A stretch of DNA of 64,000 bases from assembly GCA_023055355.1 (NCBI GenBank), contig JALJCS010000054.1, positions 496,001 through 560,000 on the forward strand. The letters run 5' to 3'. Positions 17,003 to 26,616 of the stretch are shown in pieces. The notes under the pieces were generated by a model. It searched no databases and was not told the DNA's origin. It was given only the letters and a program-made list of their open reading frames with translations. Within the stretch, counting starts at the first letter, position 1, and each line of letters starts with the position of its first letter. The translations under genes and the position numbers were made by a program. This DNA comes from Agelaius tricolor. Its lineage: Eukaryota; Chordata; Aves; Passeriformes; Icteridae.

Positions 17003-20000
17003 TCAGGCGGGGCCGTAGCAGAGGATCTCGCTCAGGTCGTAGCCGGTGACAGCGAAGGTGTCCCCGGCGGGGTCGCAGAAGCGGGCGCCGCACACCTGAG
17101 TGTCTGTCACACACTCGGCGTGGCAGTGCTGCACCTGCGGGGCGGCGGAGCCAACTCCAACCCGAGTTCCAGGATTCCCACAGCTCCAAGGGCCACGTCC
17201 CTGTCCCCGTGGAGCAGCCCCGTGTCCCTGTCCCAAGCCCGGACTGACCTCGATGTCATCGGTGTCTGGGTTCCTGCTGAGCTTCCAGACGTGGACAAAG
17301 GAATCCTCTGCACCCGACAGCAGCTGCCAGGGGAGCAGGGGGACAGTGGGGACACCACGGAGGTGGCAGTGCCACTGGCAGGGTGGGACACTGGGGCGGG
17401 ATATCAGGGTGGGAGTTCAGGGTGGAATGCCAGGTGGGATGTGGGGTGGATGGGGTGAAGGTTGGGATTTCAGGCTGGAATTCAAAGTGGGATGTCAGGT
17501 TGGAACACCACGTTGGAATGCCAGGTTGGGATTTCAGGCTGGAATTCAAGGTGGGATGTCAGGTTGAGATTTCAGGCTGGAATGCCAGGGTGGGATTTCA
17601 GACTGGAATTAAAGGTGGGATGCCAGGTTGGGATTTCAGGTTGGAACACCAGGTTGGAATACCAGGTTGGGATTTCAGGTTGGAATTCAAAGTGGGATGC
17701 CAGGCTGGGATTTGAGGTTGGAATTTCAGGTTGGAATGCCAGGTGGGATGCCAGGTTGGGATTTCAGACTGGAATGCCCGGTTGGAATGCCAGGGTGGGA
17801 TTTCAGGCTGGAATGCCAGATTGGGATTTCATGTTGGAATGCCAGGTTGGGATTTCAGACTGGAATTCAAAGTGGGATGCCAGGCTGGCATTTCAGGTTG
17901 GAATGCCAGGTGGATGTCAGTGTGGGATACTGGGCAGGCTGGGATACTGGGCAGGATGCCAGCATGGGATGCTGAGTGTGCCCCCAGCTGTGCCCCCAGC
18001 TGTGCCCCCGTACCTTGCCGGTGAGCGGTGCCAGGTCGAGCGCGTAGATCCAGCGGGCGTGGGCGCTGACCTGGGCGCGGATCCGCCCCGAGGCCGCCTC
18101 CCAGAGCCGGATCTGCCCGTTCCCATAGCCCGCGGCCACGATCCCGTTCCACAGCGCCACCGAGGAGCACGTGCAGCTGGACACAGGGCCACGTGTCACC
18201 ACCGCAGGGGTGTCCCCTCCTCGTCTCCAACACCCCGCGGCATCGCCGGCGCTCACCCAGATCCCGGGATCTTCCCGAGCAGCGTGAACTCCTCCCCGCT
18301 GCTCCACAGGCACAGCGTCCCGGAGTCATCGGCTGTCACCAGGTCCCCAGCCCCGTCCTGTGGGGAGAGGTGGCTCAGGGACACCGGGCAGTGTCCCCAG
18401 CTCCGGGGTGGCACTGTCCCACGGGCACCGGGACAAGCCGGGACAGCTCCTCAAGCGCTGACGGGTCCCGGCCGGGAGCGGGGCCGGCAGCGCCCGGGGG
18501 CGGCTCCGTTGGAACTCGTCCGGCCCTGCCCACGCGGCCACACCAGGGTGGATTTCGAGGAAGGATCAGGGCACCCCTCCCTCCCTCCCTCCCTCCGTGA
18601 GGATTCCCGGCTCCTCCCGGCCCTGGGAATGCCCCAGTACAGCCCTGGGAACCCTGGGAGCAAAGCCCGGGGTTGGCAGTGGGAGGTGACACAAGAGCTC
18701 CGTGTCCCCACGGTGACACGGCAGCTCGGGAATGGCATCTGGGGGATGAATTCCTTGGGGATCCCAGAGCAAGGAAAGTTCAGTGACTCATCAGGGAAAG
18801 TGCTGAGTGGGAGGAAACTGGCTGGTGAGTCTGCAGGGACCTGCCCTGGGAGCTTCCAGGAGGTTGCAGGAGAGATGGGAGGGATTTGGGACAAAGGATG
18901 GCGTGACAGGACACAGGGAACGGCTTCTCACTGGAGAAGGGGAAATTTGGGTGGGATTTTGGGAAGAAATCCTTCCCTGTGAGGGTGTGGCTGCCCCTGG
19001 ATCCCTGGAAGTGTCCAAGGCCAGGCTGGAGCCACCTGGGGCAGTGGAAGATGTCCCTGATGAGATTTAGGGTCCCCCTCTCCCCCCATACCGGGGCCTG
19101 GCCCTGCTCGGCCGCGATGTCGGTGATGGGATCCCGGTGCTGCTCCAGGACCTCGCTCAGCGTCACGTTGGTCCCTTTTGGGGGGATGTCAAACACCAGC
19201 ACGGCCCCAAAGGATGTCCCTGTGGGTCAGGGGGGTCAGCAGGGGCTGGGCCAGCCCAGGGCCACCACCCTGCCCACGCCCTGGGCTCACCCACGCAGAT
19301 GAAGCGGCCGCCGGCAGCGGCGATGCCTCGGGCAAACACGGAATGTGCTGGAAGGGAAGGGAAAGGTTTGTGTCACCCTGGGACAGGAACTGGGGAAGGG
19401 AACAGGTTTGTGTCACCCTGGGACAGGAACTGGGGAAGGGAACAGGTTTGTGTCACCCTGGGACAGGAACTGGGGAAGGGAACAGGTTTGGAACAGGAAT
19501 TGGGGAAGGGAACAGGTTTGTGTCACTGTGGGACAGGAACTGGGGAAGGGAACAGGTCTGGGACAGGAATTGGGGGTCACACCCCAGTCCTGGCACAGGT
19601 TTGGGCCTGTCACAAGAAGATCTTGAGGTGTTGGTGTGCAGGAGGTGGGGAAGGGGCTCAGCCTGGAGAAAAGGGGGATCAGGGGCCATGGGAAATGGAT
19701 TTGTAGCAAAGTTTTAAGGTTTGACAGAAGGGTTGGATAAATGGGGACCTTGTGGCTCTGCACAACTCAAGAGGAGGGGACAACCAGGGAACAGGGACAG
19801 ATGAGAGGGAACAGCCCCAAGCTGTGCCAGGGGAGGTTTAGGTTGGATATTGACAAAATTCCTTCCTGGAAAGGGCTGGAATTCCCACCCTGGCAGGGGT
19901 GGAGTGCCCTTCCCTGGGGGGATGGATCCCCCAGCCCTGTGCAGGTGGCACTTGGGGACAGGGTCAGAGGAGGCCTGGGCAGGGCTGGGGGCTCGGGGGG

Positions 20001-22419
20001 GATTCACCTGCCGGGAGCTCCGGGACATCCAGGGCATGCCAGAACACCATGGTGGAGCCATCAGCATCGTACATCTGCCATGGAGGGACAGCTGGGACAC
20101 TCTGGGGGGACAGGGGGACCCCCAGTGCCCCCCAGTGCCCCCCAGGACCCCCCAGGCCTCACCTGCACCCCGCGCTGGGATGTGAGCACCAGCAGCACCC
20201 GCGATGGGAGCTCGCACCATGTGGCCTGTGGGGACACGGAGGGGACACTGAGGGACCCCCCTGTCCCTCCTGGGGACACTGAGGGACCCTGCTGTCCCCT
20301 CTGGGAACACTGAGGGACCCCCCTGTCCCCTCTAGGGACACTGAGGGACCCCCCTGTCCCCTCTGGAGACACTGAGGGACCCCCCTGTCCCTCCTGGGGA
20401 CACTGAGGGACCCCCCTGTCCCCTCCTGGGCCAGCACCCCCAAAACATCCCTCCAACCCCACCTCTTGGGGGTCTTCCCCTGGAGAATCCCCAAAATCCC
20501 CTCCTGGGGAAACCTCTCAAATCCTCCTCCAGGAGAACCCCAAACTCCCACCCCTGGATCAGGAACCCCCAAATCTCCTCCTGGAGCACCCCAAACCCTT
20601 CCTCCTGGAACAGGAGCTCCAAAATCTCCTCCTGGAGCTCCCCAAACTTCTCCTCCTGGAACAGGAGCCCCCAAATCTCCTCCTGGAGCCCCTCAAGCTC
20701 CTACCCCTGGAAAAGGAGCCCCCAAGCCCTTCCCAGAGGCCCCCAAACTCCTCCTCCTAGATCAGGAACCCCCAAATCTCCTCCTGGAGCCCCCCAAACC
20801 CTTTCTCCTCTAACAAGAGCCCCCCAGTCTCCTCCTGGACCCCCCCAGCCCCTCTCCCAGGCTGCAGTCCCCCCAAATTCCCCCAGACCCCTCAGGGGGC
20901 TCCTTTCCCCTCCCCACACTCTGGACCCCACAGAATCCTGAACCCCCCGCCCCATTTCAGCGCCAGGGCTGTGACAGGACCCCCCCCACAGTGCCAGGGA
21001 GGTGCCAGGGCTGTGACAGGACCCCCCCCCAGTGCCAGGGAGGTGCCAGGGCCGGGTGCCACCCCCTGCCCGCTGCCAGCAGGACCCGGCCCGGGCTGTC
21101 CCCGTCCCTCACCTGGGTCAGCAGGGGGGTGCTGAGGGCAGAGCCCCCTCCCCTGGCCTGCAGCTGCCGCGGGGGCCCCTCGCTGGCCAGCAGGCTGAGG
21201 CTGGAGCCGTGCACGGCCCCGAAGGCGGGGGCGCGGCTGGGCGGGCACAGCACAGCCAGGTTGTTGTACAGGGCAGAGCTGCTGCTCCGCAGAGCCAGGC
21301 TCCGCTCCCGCCGGTACGGCCTGCGGGCAAACCGGGGCTGCCAGGACCGGGGGGCACAGCCGGGGGGGTGCCAGGACCGGGGGGCACAGCCGGGGGGGGT
21401 GCCAGGGCCGGGGGGCACAGCCAGAGGGGTTTGGGGCAGATTCTGGGGGAGCTGGAGTGGATCTGAGGGGTGGGGAGGGAATAGAAAGGGAATGGGGGAG
21501 GATTCAAGAGGGGCAGGGATGGGGCTGGTATGGGGCTGGTGATGGGTTCAGATGGGGAGGGGCAGATCCAGGGGGCTGGGGGCAAATCCAAGTGGGGCTG
21601 GGGCAGATCAAGGGGAGAGAGGAGCAGATCCAGGGGGCTGGGGGCAGATCCAGGGGGGTTCCAGGAGCTCCAGGGGGCTGGGGGGGTAGGTCCAGGGGAG
21701 GGGTGGGGGCAGATCCAGGGGGCTGGGGGCAGATCCAAGTGGGGATGGGGCAGATCAACGGGAGAGAGGGGCAGATCCAGGGGGCTGGGGGTAGGTCCAG
21801 GGGAGGGAGGGGCAGATCCAGAGGAGCAAGGGGCAGATCCAGGGGGTCTGGGGGCAGATCCCGGGGGTCTGGGGGCAGATCCACCCCTCTCCCCTCCCAG
21901 CGCCCCCCACAACCCCCGGCCTAATCTCCTGTGCCAGGGACCCCAGCCCAGCCCCACCTCACGGACCCCCCGCCCTTCCCGAGCCCTTCCCGAGCTCCCC
22001 GCCCTGCCCGTCCCGCCCTCCCCGAGGCCCGTTCCCCCGCGGTTCCCTTCAGCTCCCCCCGGTTCCCCTCAGTGCCCCCCTGGTTCCCCTCAGTGCCCCC
22101 CGGTTCCCCTCAGTGCCCCCGGTTCCCCTCAGTTTCCCCTCAGCGCCCCCCGGTACCCCCGGTTCCCCTTCAGCCCCCCTCGGTTCCCCTCAGTGCCCCC
22201 CGGTTCCCCTCAGTGCCCCCGGTTCCCCTCAGTTTCCCCTCAGCGCCCCCCGGTACCCCCGGTTCCCCTTCAGCCCCCCTCGGTTCCCCTCAGTGCCCCC
22301 CGGTTCCCCTCAGTGCCCCCGGTTCCCCTCAGTTTCCCCTCAGCGCCCCCGGGTTCCCCCCGGGTTCCCTCCGGTTTCCCCCCCCCCCTCCCCGCTCACA
22401 CGGCGCTTGCCGCCGCCAT
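17003..22419 (-). CDS. WDR54: WD repeat-containing protein 54
   Basis: Ten coding exons on the minus strand: 22419-22400, 21320-21113, 20225-20163, 20074-20008, 19347-19291, 19219-19092, 18357-18257, 18176-18014, 17323-17249, 17134-17003. They total 1014 nt, giving 337 aa, close to the human protein of about 334 aa. Diagnostic stretches are ALYNNLAVL, RVLLVLTSQRGVQ, FARGIAAAGGRFICVG, VLVFDIPPKGTNVTLSE, VTADDSGTLCLW, GIVAAGYGNGQIRLWEA, DSFVHVWKLSRNP and CVTDTQVCGARFCD. The fold is a WD40 beta-propeller, a protein-interaction scaffold. The start MAAASAVPYRRERS is chosen because the 20-nt first exon has a strong donor (GT|GTGAGC) and correct phase into exon 2; the N-terminus differs from human. 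The gene is head-to-head with the C2orf81 homologue and its introns carry many arrays. Confidence 0.95.
17440..17960. repeat. Intronic minisatellite, GGGATTTCAGGCTGGAAT type
   Basis: About 20-bp units (ttgggatttcaggctggaat, gccaggttggaatgccag) repeated across 500 bp in the WDR54 intron between exons 18176-18014 and 17323-17249. Confidence 0.9.
18880..19075 (+). mobile_element. CR1 LINE 3'-end fragment
   Basis: Contains the avian CR1 tail landmarks gtggctgcccctggatccct, gaagtgtccaaggccaggct and a degenerate gcagtggaagatgtccctg. It lies in a WDR54 intron, antisense to the gene. Confidence 0.75.
19360..19570. repeat. 40-bp tandem repeat in a WDR54 intron
   Basis: Four to five copies of a unit containing ggacaggaactggggaaggg and aacaggtttgtgtcaccctg, with a 40-bp spacing (19381 and 19421), immediately upstream on the plus strand of the CR1 fragment. 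Confidence 0.85.
19640..19975 (+). mobile_element. CR1 LINE 3'-region fragment
   Basis: Recognised from cagcctggagaaaagggg, caagctgtgccaggggaggt, ttaggttggatattgacaaa and tggagtgcccttccctgg, all in CR1 order. Plus orientation, within a WDR54 intron. Confidence 0.75.
20230..20430. repeat. Minisatellite of GGGACACTGAGGGACCCC
   Basis: About six copies of an approximately 32-bp unit (gggacactgagggacccc plus ctgtcccctc variants) next to the WDR54 exon at 20225-20163. Confidence 0.85.
20470..20820. repeat. Minisatellite of CCCAAATCTCCTCCTGGA
   Basis: Tandem units with cccaaatctcctcctgga and cctcctggaacaggagc over 350 bp, in the intron between WDR54 exons 2 and 3. Confidence 0.8.
21540..21895. repeat. 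Minisatellite of GGCAGATCCAGGGGGCTGGG
   Basis: About 22-bp units (ggcagatccagggggctggg) with longer-range duplication, in WDR54 intron 1. Reading-frame openness here is compositional. Confidence 0.85.
22050..22385. repeat. CCCCGGTTCCCCTCAGTG minisatellite with higher-order units of about 120 bp
   Basis: The basic unit is 17-18 bp (ccccggttcccctcagtg). A block ending in the variants ctcagtttcccctcagcg and cggtacccccggttcc recurs three times at about 120-bp spacing. It lies in WDR54 intron 1 just inside the bidirectional promoter. Confidence 0.9.
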
Positions 22420-22511
22420 GGAGACGCGTCGCAGCGTGATGACACAAGGGCGGGCGGCGCACGGTGATTACGTCACGTTGCCGTGGAGCCCGGGACGCCA
22501 AAGGGGCGGAG
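22420..22511. promoter_or_regulatory. Bidirectional promoter, WDR54 / C2orf81 homologue
   Basis: The start codons of the two divergent genes are separated by 92 bp. The interval carries TTACGTCA (22468-22475), one mismatch from a CRE, and a GTTGCC half-site close by that resembles half of an RFX X-box. There is no TATA box. The inferred WDR54 first exon is only 20 coding nt. Confidence 0.7.
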
Positions 22512-25478
22512 ATGGCCGAGGTGGGACTGGGAGGGACTGGGAGAACTGGGAGGGACTGGGAGGGACTGGGAGAGACTGGGAGAGCTGGGAGGGACTGGGA
22601 GAGCTGGGAGGGACTGGGAGAGACTGGGAGGGACTGGGAGGGACTGGGAGGCGGCGGAGCGGGGCAGATGGGGCGGGGGATGGCTGGGAGGGTATGGGGG
22701 ATGTGGGGTGTTGGGGTGTACTGGGATATACTGGGGTATACTGGGGTGTACTGGGGTGTACTGGGATGAGCTGGGGAGCCGTGCTGTGGTGGGCTGGGAG
22801 GTACTGGGCTAAACTGGGATGCACTGGAATGTACTGAGCTGTACTGGGATGTACTGGGATGCCCTGGGATGCACTGGGATGTACTGGGCTATACTGGGAT
22901 GAGCCAGGATGTACTGGGAAGCCATGCTGAGGTGGACTGGGAGGTACTGAGCTGTACTGGGATGAGCTGGGGGTCCATGCTGGGGTGGGCTTGGAGGTAC
23001 TGGGCTATACTGGGCTATACTGGGATTTACTGAGCTATACTGGGATGTACTGGACTATACTGGGGAGCCATGCTGAGGTGGGCTGAGAGGTACTGGGCTA
23101 TACTGGAGCGTACTGAGATGAACTGGGATGCACTGGGCTATACTGGGGTGTACTGGGATGAGCTGGGGGGCCATGCTGGGGTGGGCTGGGAGGTACTGGT
23201 CTATACTGGGATGTACTGGGCTGTACTGGGATGAACTGGAGGGCCATGCTGAGGTGGGCTGGGAGGTACTGGACCATACTGGGATGAGCTGCAATGTACT
23301 GGGATGAGCTGAGGGGCCGCGCTGGTCTGTGTGGCGGTGCACTAGTCCATACTGGGGCGCACTGGGCTGCGTGGCGGTGTACTGGTCCATACTGGGACAC
23401 GCTGGGCTGCGTGGCTGTGTACTGGTCCATACTGGGACACGCTGGGCTGCGTGGCTGTGTACTGGTCCATACTGGGACACGCTGGGCTGCGTGGCAGTGC
23501 ACTGGTCCATACTGGGGTGCACTGGGCCGTTCCCGCGGGGGCAGCGGGAGCTGTGCGTGTCTCTGTCCGGAGCAGAAGGGGAAATCCCGCGGGGCCGGCA
23601 CCAGATCGAAGCAGGACAAGCCCCGAGCGCAGCCCCGGCAGTCCAAGAGGGGCTCCCCCAGGAGCTCCGGGCGCACCTCGATCCAGCCCAGCCCGTCCCC
23701 GGAGCCCCTGGAGCCGCTGGATGTGGAGCCCATCCTGGACGAGCTCCTGGAGCGGGTCCTGACCGAGGTCGCGCTGGCAGCCGTGGCTCGGCAGGTGAGA
23801 GACCCCCCCTCCCCTAATTTGGGGAGGTTTTGGGGGGGTGGGAGGTGCGGGCGGGGTCTCAGCGCTGTGTCCCCAGCGGGTGCCGTTCGCGGTGGCGCGG
23901 GCGCGGGATGCCATCCTGTTTGTCGCCGAGTGGCGCTTCCTGGTGCGGGATGAAAAAGTCCCGGAGCCTGAGGGGGACCCGGAGCCCGAGCGGGACGGGG
24001 TCTGGAAGGAGGACGAGGAGCCCCCGGCCGGCATCTGGGACTCGTGGACACCGGGCGTTGTCGCCGTCGCCTCTCCGCCCTCGGAAGAGGTGAGAGGTTC
24101 CCCGGGCCCCCGGAGCCCACCCGGGCCGTGGGATGGCGGTGTCACCGCACCGGGTCCCCTCTGTCCAGCTCTCGTCCGAGGAGCTCTCCGAGGCAGAAGA
24201 GGCTCAAAGTCCGCCCGTGGGTCCCGGTGAGGTTCCCGCCGCTGCTCCCGCCGTGGGTTTCCCTCGGCCCCGCGGTCCGTTCCCATCCGGGGCTCGCCCG
24301 GTGACAGCCAAAGGTCCCCTCGGCCGCGACACCGCCGCTGCTCCCGCCGGGGGTGTCCCTCTGTCCCCGGGCCAGGTGAGACGTGCCCCGAGCCCCCCTC
24401 CCCGAGACCCCTCGGGCTGAGTCCCAGCGGCTCCGTGCTGTCACCCACGGGGTGGGGACCCGACCCCCTCACCCACACCGGGTCCCTTTGCCCGCCGTGC
24501 CAGTCCCGGTCCGCAGCCGCCGCCGCCGCTCCTCCCGTTCAGCCTCCCGTGCCGCGGCCGCCGCCCCGCCCGAAGCCGCCCAGCGCTGCCCAGCCCCGCG
24601 AGCGGGGCCGCCGCCTCTCCCGGTCCCCCGAGAGGAGGCGCCCACCCTCCCGAGCCCCCGGGAGGCGCCGCCAACCCTCGCGGCCCCCGCAGCCCCGGGC
24701 GGCCCCGCCGGAGGCGCCGCCGCCCCCGGTTCCGCCGCCGGTCGCGCCCCCGGTTCCGCCGCCGGTCGCGCCCCCGGTTCCGCCGCCGGTCGCGCCCCCG
24801 GAGCCCGCAGCGCCGGCAGCACCGGAGCCCCGCGAGCAAGAGGCACCGCCGCCATCATCATCCTCCCGCTCCAGCGCGGGGTCCGTCCATCCGCGCAGAC
24901 TCTCCCACAGCCCCGGCGTGCCCCGGCTCGGTGCCCGGCGCGGTGCCGCCCGCTGGGTGCTGCCCGAGGTGAAGGTGCTGGACGTGAGCACCGAGGCCGA
25001 GCGGCCGCGCTTGGGAGCATCGCGGACCCGGTTACCCCTGCCGGGATCCCTCGTGCAGGTGATCCCGGCGACCGCCAGGGCCGCCAGGGCCGAGCCGCAG
25101 CTCTGCGACCCCTGGCTGGCCTCGGTGCGCCTGGCTCCCGGTGTCACCGTGCGCTGGGGACGCTGCGAGCGGCGCGGGCCCGCCCTGGCGGGGCACGGCG
25201 GGGACGAGCAGGGGGACGAGGCGCTGAGGAGGGCGGAGAAGGACCTGAAACCCATCCTGCCCTACCCGGAGTGCCGGCTCTCGGAGTACGGAGAGGCGGA
25301 GGAGTGGCAGGACAGCCCGCTGGAAACGGAGCGGCTCCCGGAGCTGCCCCTCCCGGCGCCCGGCCCCGCTCTGGGGGGATCCCTGTCACCCCGAGTGTCG
25401 CCGGTGCAGTGGCTGGAACCGGCCGTGGCCTCGGGGGACCCTCCTGGAGATCGGGGATCTTTTAATAATATAAAATAG
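22512..25478 (+). CDS. C2orf81: C2orf81 homologue (uncharacterised protein)
   Basis: Proposed coding exons: 22512-22520 (ATGGCCGAG, weak donor GTGGGA), 23576-23794, 23877-24089, 24169-24375, 24504-25478, all in phase, giving 540 aa. The conserved core is in exons 2-3: TRSKQDKPRA, LDVEPILDELLERVLTEVAL, then RVPFAVARARDAILFVAEWR and FLVRDE, with an acidic EDEEPPAGIWDSW segment. Human C2orf81 has the equivalents [27 protein letters not shown] and DEEPSACTTDSW as remembered. The large last exon is Pro/Arg-rich and includes three tandem 24-bp repeats near 24719-24795 encoding PPPVAPPV, then a more conserved EVKVLDVSTEAERPRLGASR region. Function is unknown. The position beside WDR54 and upstream of DCTN1 agrees with human 2p13.1 gene order. 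Exon 1 is the least certain part. Confidence 0.85.
22520..22670. repeat. GGACTGGGAGA short tandem array
   Basis: 11-12 bp units (ggactgggaga) immediately after the proposed first exon of the C2orf81 homologue, within intron 1. Confidence 0.85.
22690..23520. repeat. TACTGGGATG minisatellite with about 60-bp higher-order copies
   Basis: Units of about 10-20 bp (tgtactgggatg, tatactggg) fill intron 1. Near 23335-23520 the array changes to about four copies of a roughly 60-bp unit containing tggtccatactgggacacgc and tgggctgcgtggctgtgt. Confidence 0.85.
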
Positions 25479-25481
25479 TAA

Positions 25482-25487
25482 AATAAA
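25482..25487 (+). terminator. Poly(A) signal AATAAA of the C2orf81 homologue
   Basis: The hexamer starts three bases after the stop codon TAG (25476-25478), giving an extremely short 3' UTR. Confidence 0.65.
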
Positions 25488-26616
25488 AAAACTACTAAAA
25501 TGAGTTTTGCGGAGCCCACGGTGCCACCAGTGCCCGCACCCGCACGTTGCTGGTCCCCGCAACCTCTTTGTCCCCAAATGAGAGATAAGGGCGATGCGAC
25601 AGGGTGACACGCGTGGCTTCGGCCCCGGAGATCCCGTCCTGGGGAACGGGGACGGGACGGGACAGGCAGAGGCCGCCCGGAGCCTCCTCCGCCTTCCCGG
25701 GAGCTCCGGGCGCAGCTCGGGGTCCCTCGCTGGGACTGTCCCCGCCCTGGGCCATCCCACAGGGACCAGCCCTGGAGTGTCCCCGCACTGCCCGAAGGGG
25801 ACTTCGGGGGACATCGCCCCTCCTCGCAGCCGCCCCGGGGTTGCAGAGAGTCCGAAGTGGCGCGGGCGAGCAGCCCCGGGGTGGCACCGGGGACACTGAG
25901 GTGGCACCGAGGACAGCGGTGTGACACAGGGAGCTTTACATGTCCCCCGAGTGGCATTCATGGAGACCCTCATTGGCATATTCGTGGGCGTGGTTTCAGC
26001 TCATTAGCATGAGGTGCGATACCAGGCGTGGTTTTCTGTTCCTTTTCGGCACCAGGTGAGGCCTCGGGCGTGGATTTTGGTTCCTCATTAGAAGATGATA
26101 GAGTGGGCGTGGCCTTCAGTTCCTAATTAGCGTCAGAGTGCTTTCACGACTTAATTCAGCGCTCATCGAGGGTCCAACCTGGCGACCCTACAAAACAGGA
26201 TCCCCCATCCTATTTGTGACCCCGTTTTTTGCGCTGGTACAACTCCTCCCGCGTTACTCAACAGTACAGAGGAACATTCCTCCCGCGTTACTCAACACCG
26301 TAGGAACGTGTCGGGTCCAGCCTGGCATAAACTATTGGTGGAGAAAAAAAAAGCCCAGGTGTTTTTACAGCACCACAGGGTATTAAGAGCAATAAAAGAG
26401 GTGTAATTTCCCGGTAGGGTGGCACTGGGGACAACGGAGTGGCACAGGGGACACGTGCCTCACCTTCCTGCCTGCTCCAGCCACTCTGCTGTCCCCCCTC
26501 GGCTCCCAGCGGCTCACGGAGCAGAGGGACTCGTGCCGTGCCGTGCCGTGCCGTGCCACCGGCCGGGCAAAGGTCCCGCTGTGACCTCTGTCCCCAGCGC
26601 CACCCCGTGCCCGGCC
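25488..26616. other. Intergenic region with unexplained short repeats
   Basis: 25500-25930 is GC-rich with no recognised exon. 25970-26130 contains about four degenerate copies of a unit with GGGCGTGG followed by ttcctcattag-like sequence. 26250-26310 carries a direct duplication of cctcccgcgttactcaaca. 26140-26400 is lower in GC and unlike its flanks. No RNA gene was recognised. The short frame at 26138-26386 has no support as a gene. Confidence 0.55.

Noticed and set aside
26138..26386. Small plus-strand frame of 82 residues in low-GC DNA
   Set aside because: No homology, no promoter or splice context recognised, and it lies within an unexplained repeat-like block.
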